Shown: one piece after another, positions 63,365 to 64,000 of the stretch | How the letters are laid out: each line of letters begins with the position of its first letter | Numbering within the stretch: the first letter of the stretch is position 1 | NCBI RefSeq assembly: GCF_910592395.1 | Contig: NC_088311.1 | Span: forward strand, 6,638,501 to 6,702,500 | Reading direction: 5' to 3' | DNA from: Lineus longissimus | Taxonomy: Eukaryota > Nemertea > Pilidiophora > Heteronemertea > Lineidae | DNA: 64,000 nucleotides | Program-made: the position numbers and the translations under genes | The notes under the pieces: model-generated | The model's input: the letters and a program-made list of their open reading frames with translations, nothing else | Database searches by the model: none | Told to the model about the DNA's origin: nothing

Positions 63365-64000
63365 ACTAACAAGGCCTGTTGTTGATAAAATTGTCAGGTC
63401 GTGGGGGCAGTTCTAAGATAAAGGCTTGTTTTTGATGAAATTGTCAGGTCGTGGGGCAGTTCTAAGATAAAGGCTTGTTGTTGATAAAATTGTCAGGTCG
63501 TGGGGGCAGTTCTAAGATAAAGGCTTGTTTTTGATGAAATTGTCAGGTCGTGGGGCAATTCTAAGATAAAGGCTTGTTGTTGATGAAATTGTCAGGTCGT
63601 GGGGGCAGTTCTAAGATAAAGGCTTGTTGTTGATGAAATTGTCAGGTCGTGGGGCAATTCTAAGATAAAGGCTTGTTGTTGATGAAATTGTCAGGTCGTG
63701 GGGCAATTCTAAGATAAAGGCTTGTTGTTGATGAAATTGTCAGGTCGTGGGGCAATTCTATGATAAAGGCTTGTTGTTGATGAAATTGTCAGGTCGTTGG
63801 GGCAGTTCTAAGATAAGGGCTTCTTGTCGATGAAATTGTTAGGTCGTGGGGGCAGTTCTAAGATAAAGGCTTGTTGTTGATAAAATTGTCAGGTCGTTGG
63901 GGCAGTTCTAAGATAAGGGCTTCTTGTTGATGAAATTGTCTGATTGTGGGGCAGTTCTAAGATAAAGGCTTGTTGTTGATGAAATTGTCAGGTCGTGGGG
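63365..64000. repeat. 49-50 bp minisatellite, about 13 copies, continuing past the window end
   Basis: Unit: GGCTTGTTGTTGATGAAATT, GTCAGGTCGTGGGGCA, then (G/A)TTCTAAGATAAA. Units vary at a few sites (GATAAAATT or GATGAAATT; GTGGGGGCAG or GTGGGGCAA). It lies in the intron after the FN2 exon, starting about 110 bp beyond the donor site. The last unit is cut by the window edge. Confidence 0.96.

Overview
This is a eukaryotic, bilaterian invertebrate genomic window: AT-rich, intron-rich and full of repeats. Five short, GC-richer exons on the + strand are bounded by AG/GT splice sites, keep a consistent reading phase, and match the LAR family of receptor protein tyrosine phosphatases (type IIa RPTP: Drosophila Lar, C. 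elegans ptp-3, vertebrate PTPRF/PTPRD/PTPRS). There is no bacterial gene organisation. Species cannot be fixed from the sequence; an excess of the palindrome TACATGTA may help place it.

Layout. 1-440: 3' tail of a LINE-like retroelement in minus orientation, ending in an (AAT)n tract. 806-1827: degenerate copies of a dispersed repeat. 2830-3265: a 33-bp minisatellite and flanking duplications. 3472-11420: the main structural feature, about 7.4 head-to-tail copies of a nearly identical 1,071-bp unit with no convincing gene. 11421-34438: long non-coding sequence with small repeats, a 95-bp TA-flanked terminal-inverted-repeat element, a tRNA-derived SINE-like segment, a 12-bp minisatellite, a 42-bp in-frame repeat, a 115-bp diverged repeat and a small foldback element with an 11-bp target-site-like duplication.

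34439-63254: five exons of the LAR-like gene encoding, in order, the two halves of Ig domain 2, Ig domain 3, fibronectin type III domain 1 and the first part of FN3 domain 2. Introns are about 5.1, 13.5, 4.5 and 4.8 kb. The first four exons are all phase 1-1; the last is 1-0. Joined, they give a continuous family-typical ectodomain segment. The signal peptide and Ig1 should lie upstream of the window, and the remaining FN3 repeats, transmembrane segment and phosphatase domains downstream. The last 640 bases are a 49-50 bp minisatellite in the next intron, running off the window end.

Most short open frames (60-130 codons) are of a size expected by chance in 64 kb of AT-rich DNA. They show no recognisable domain and are not annotated as genes.
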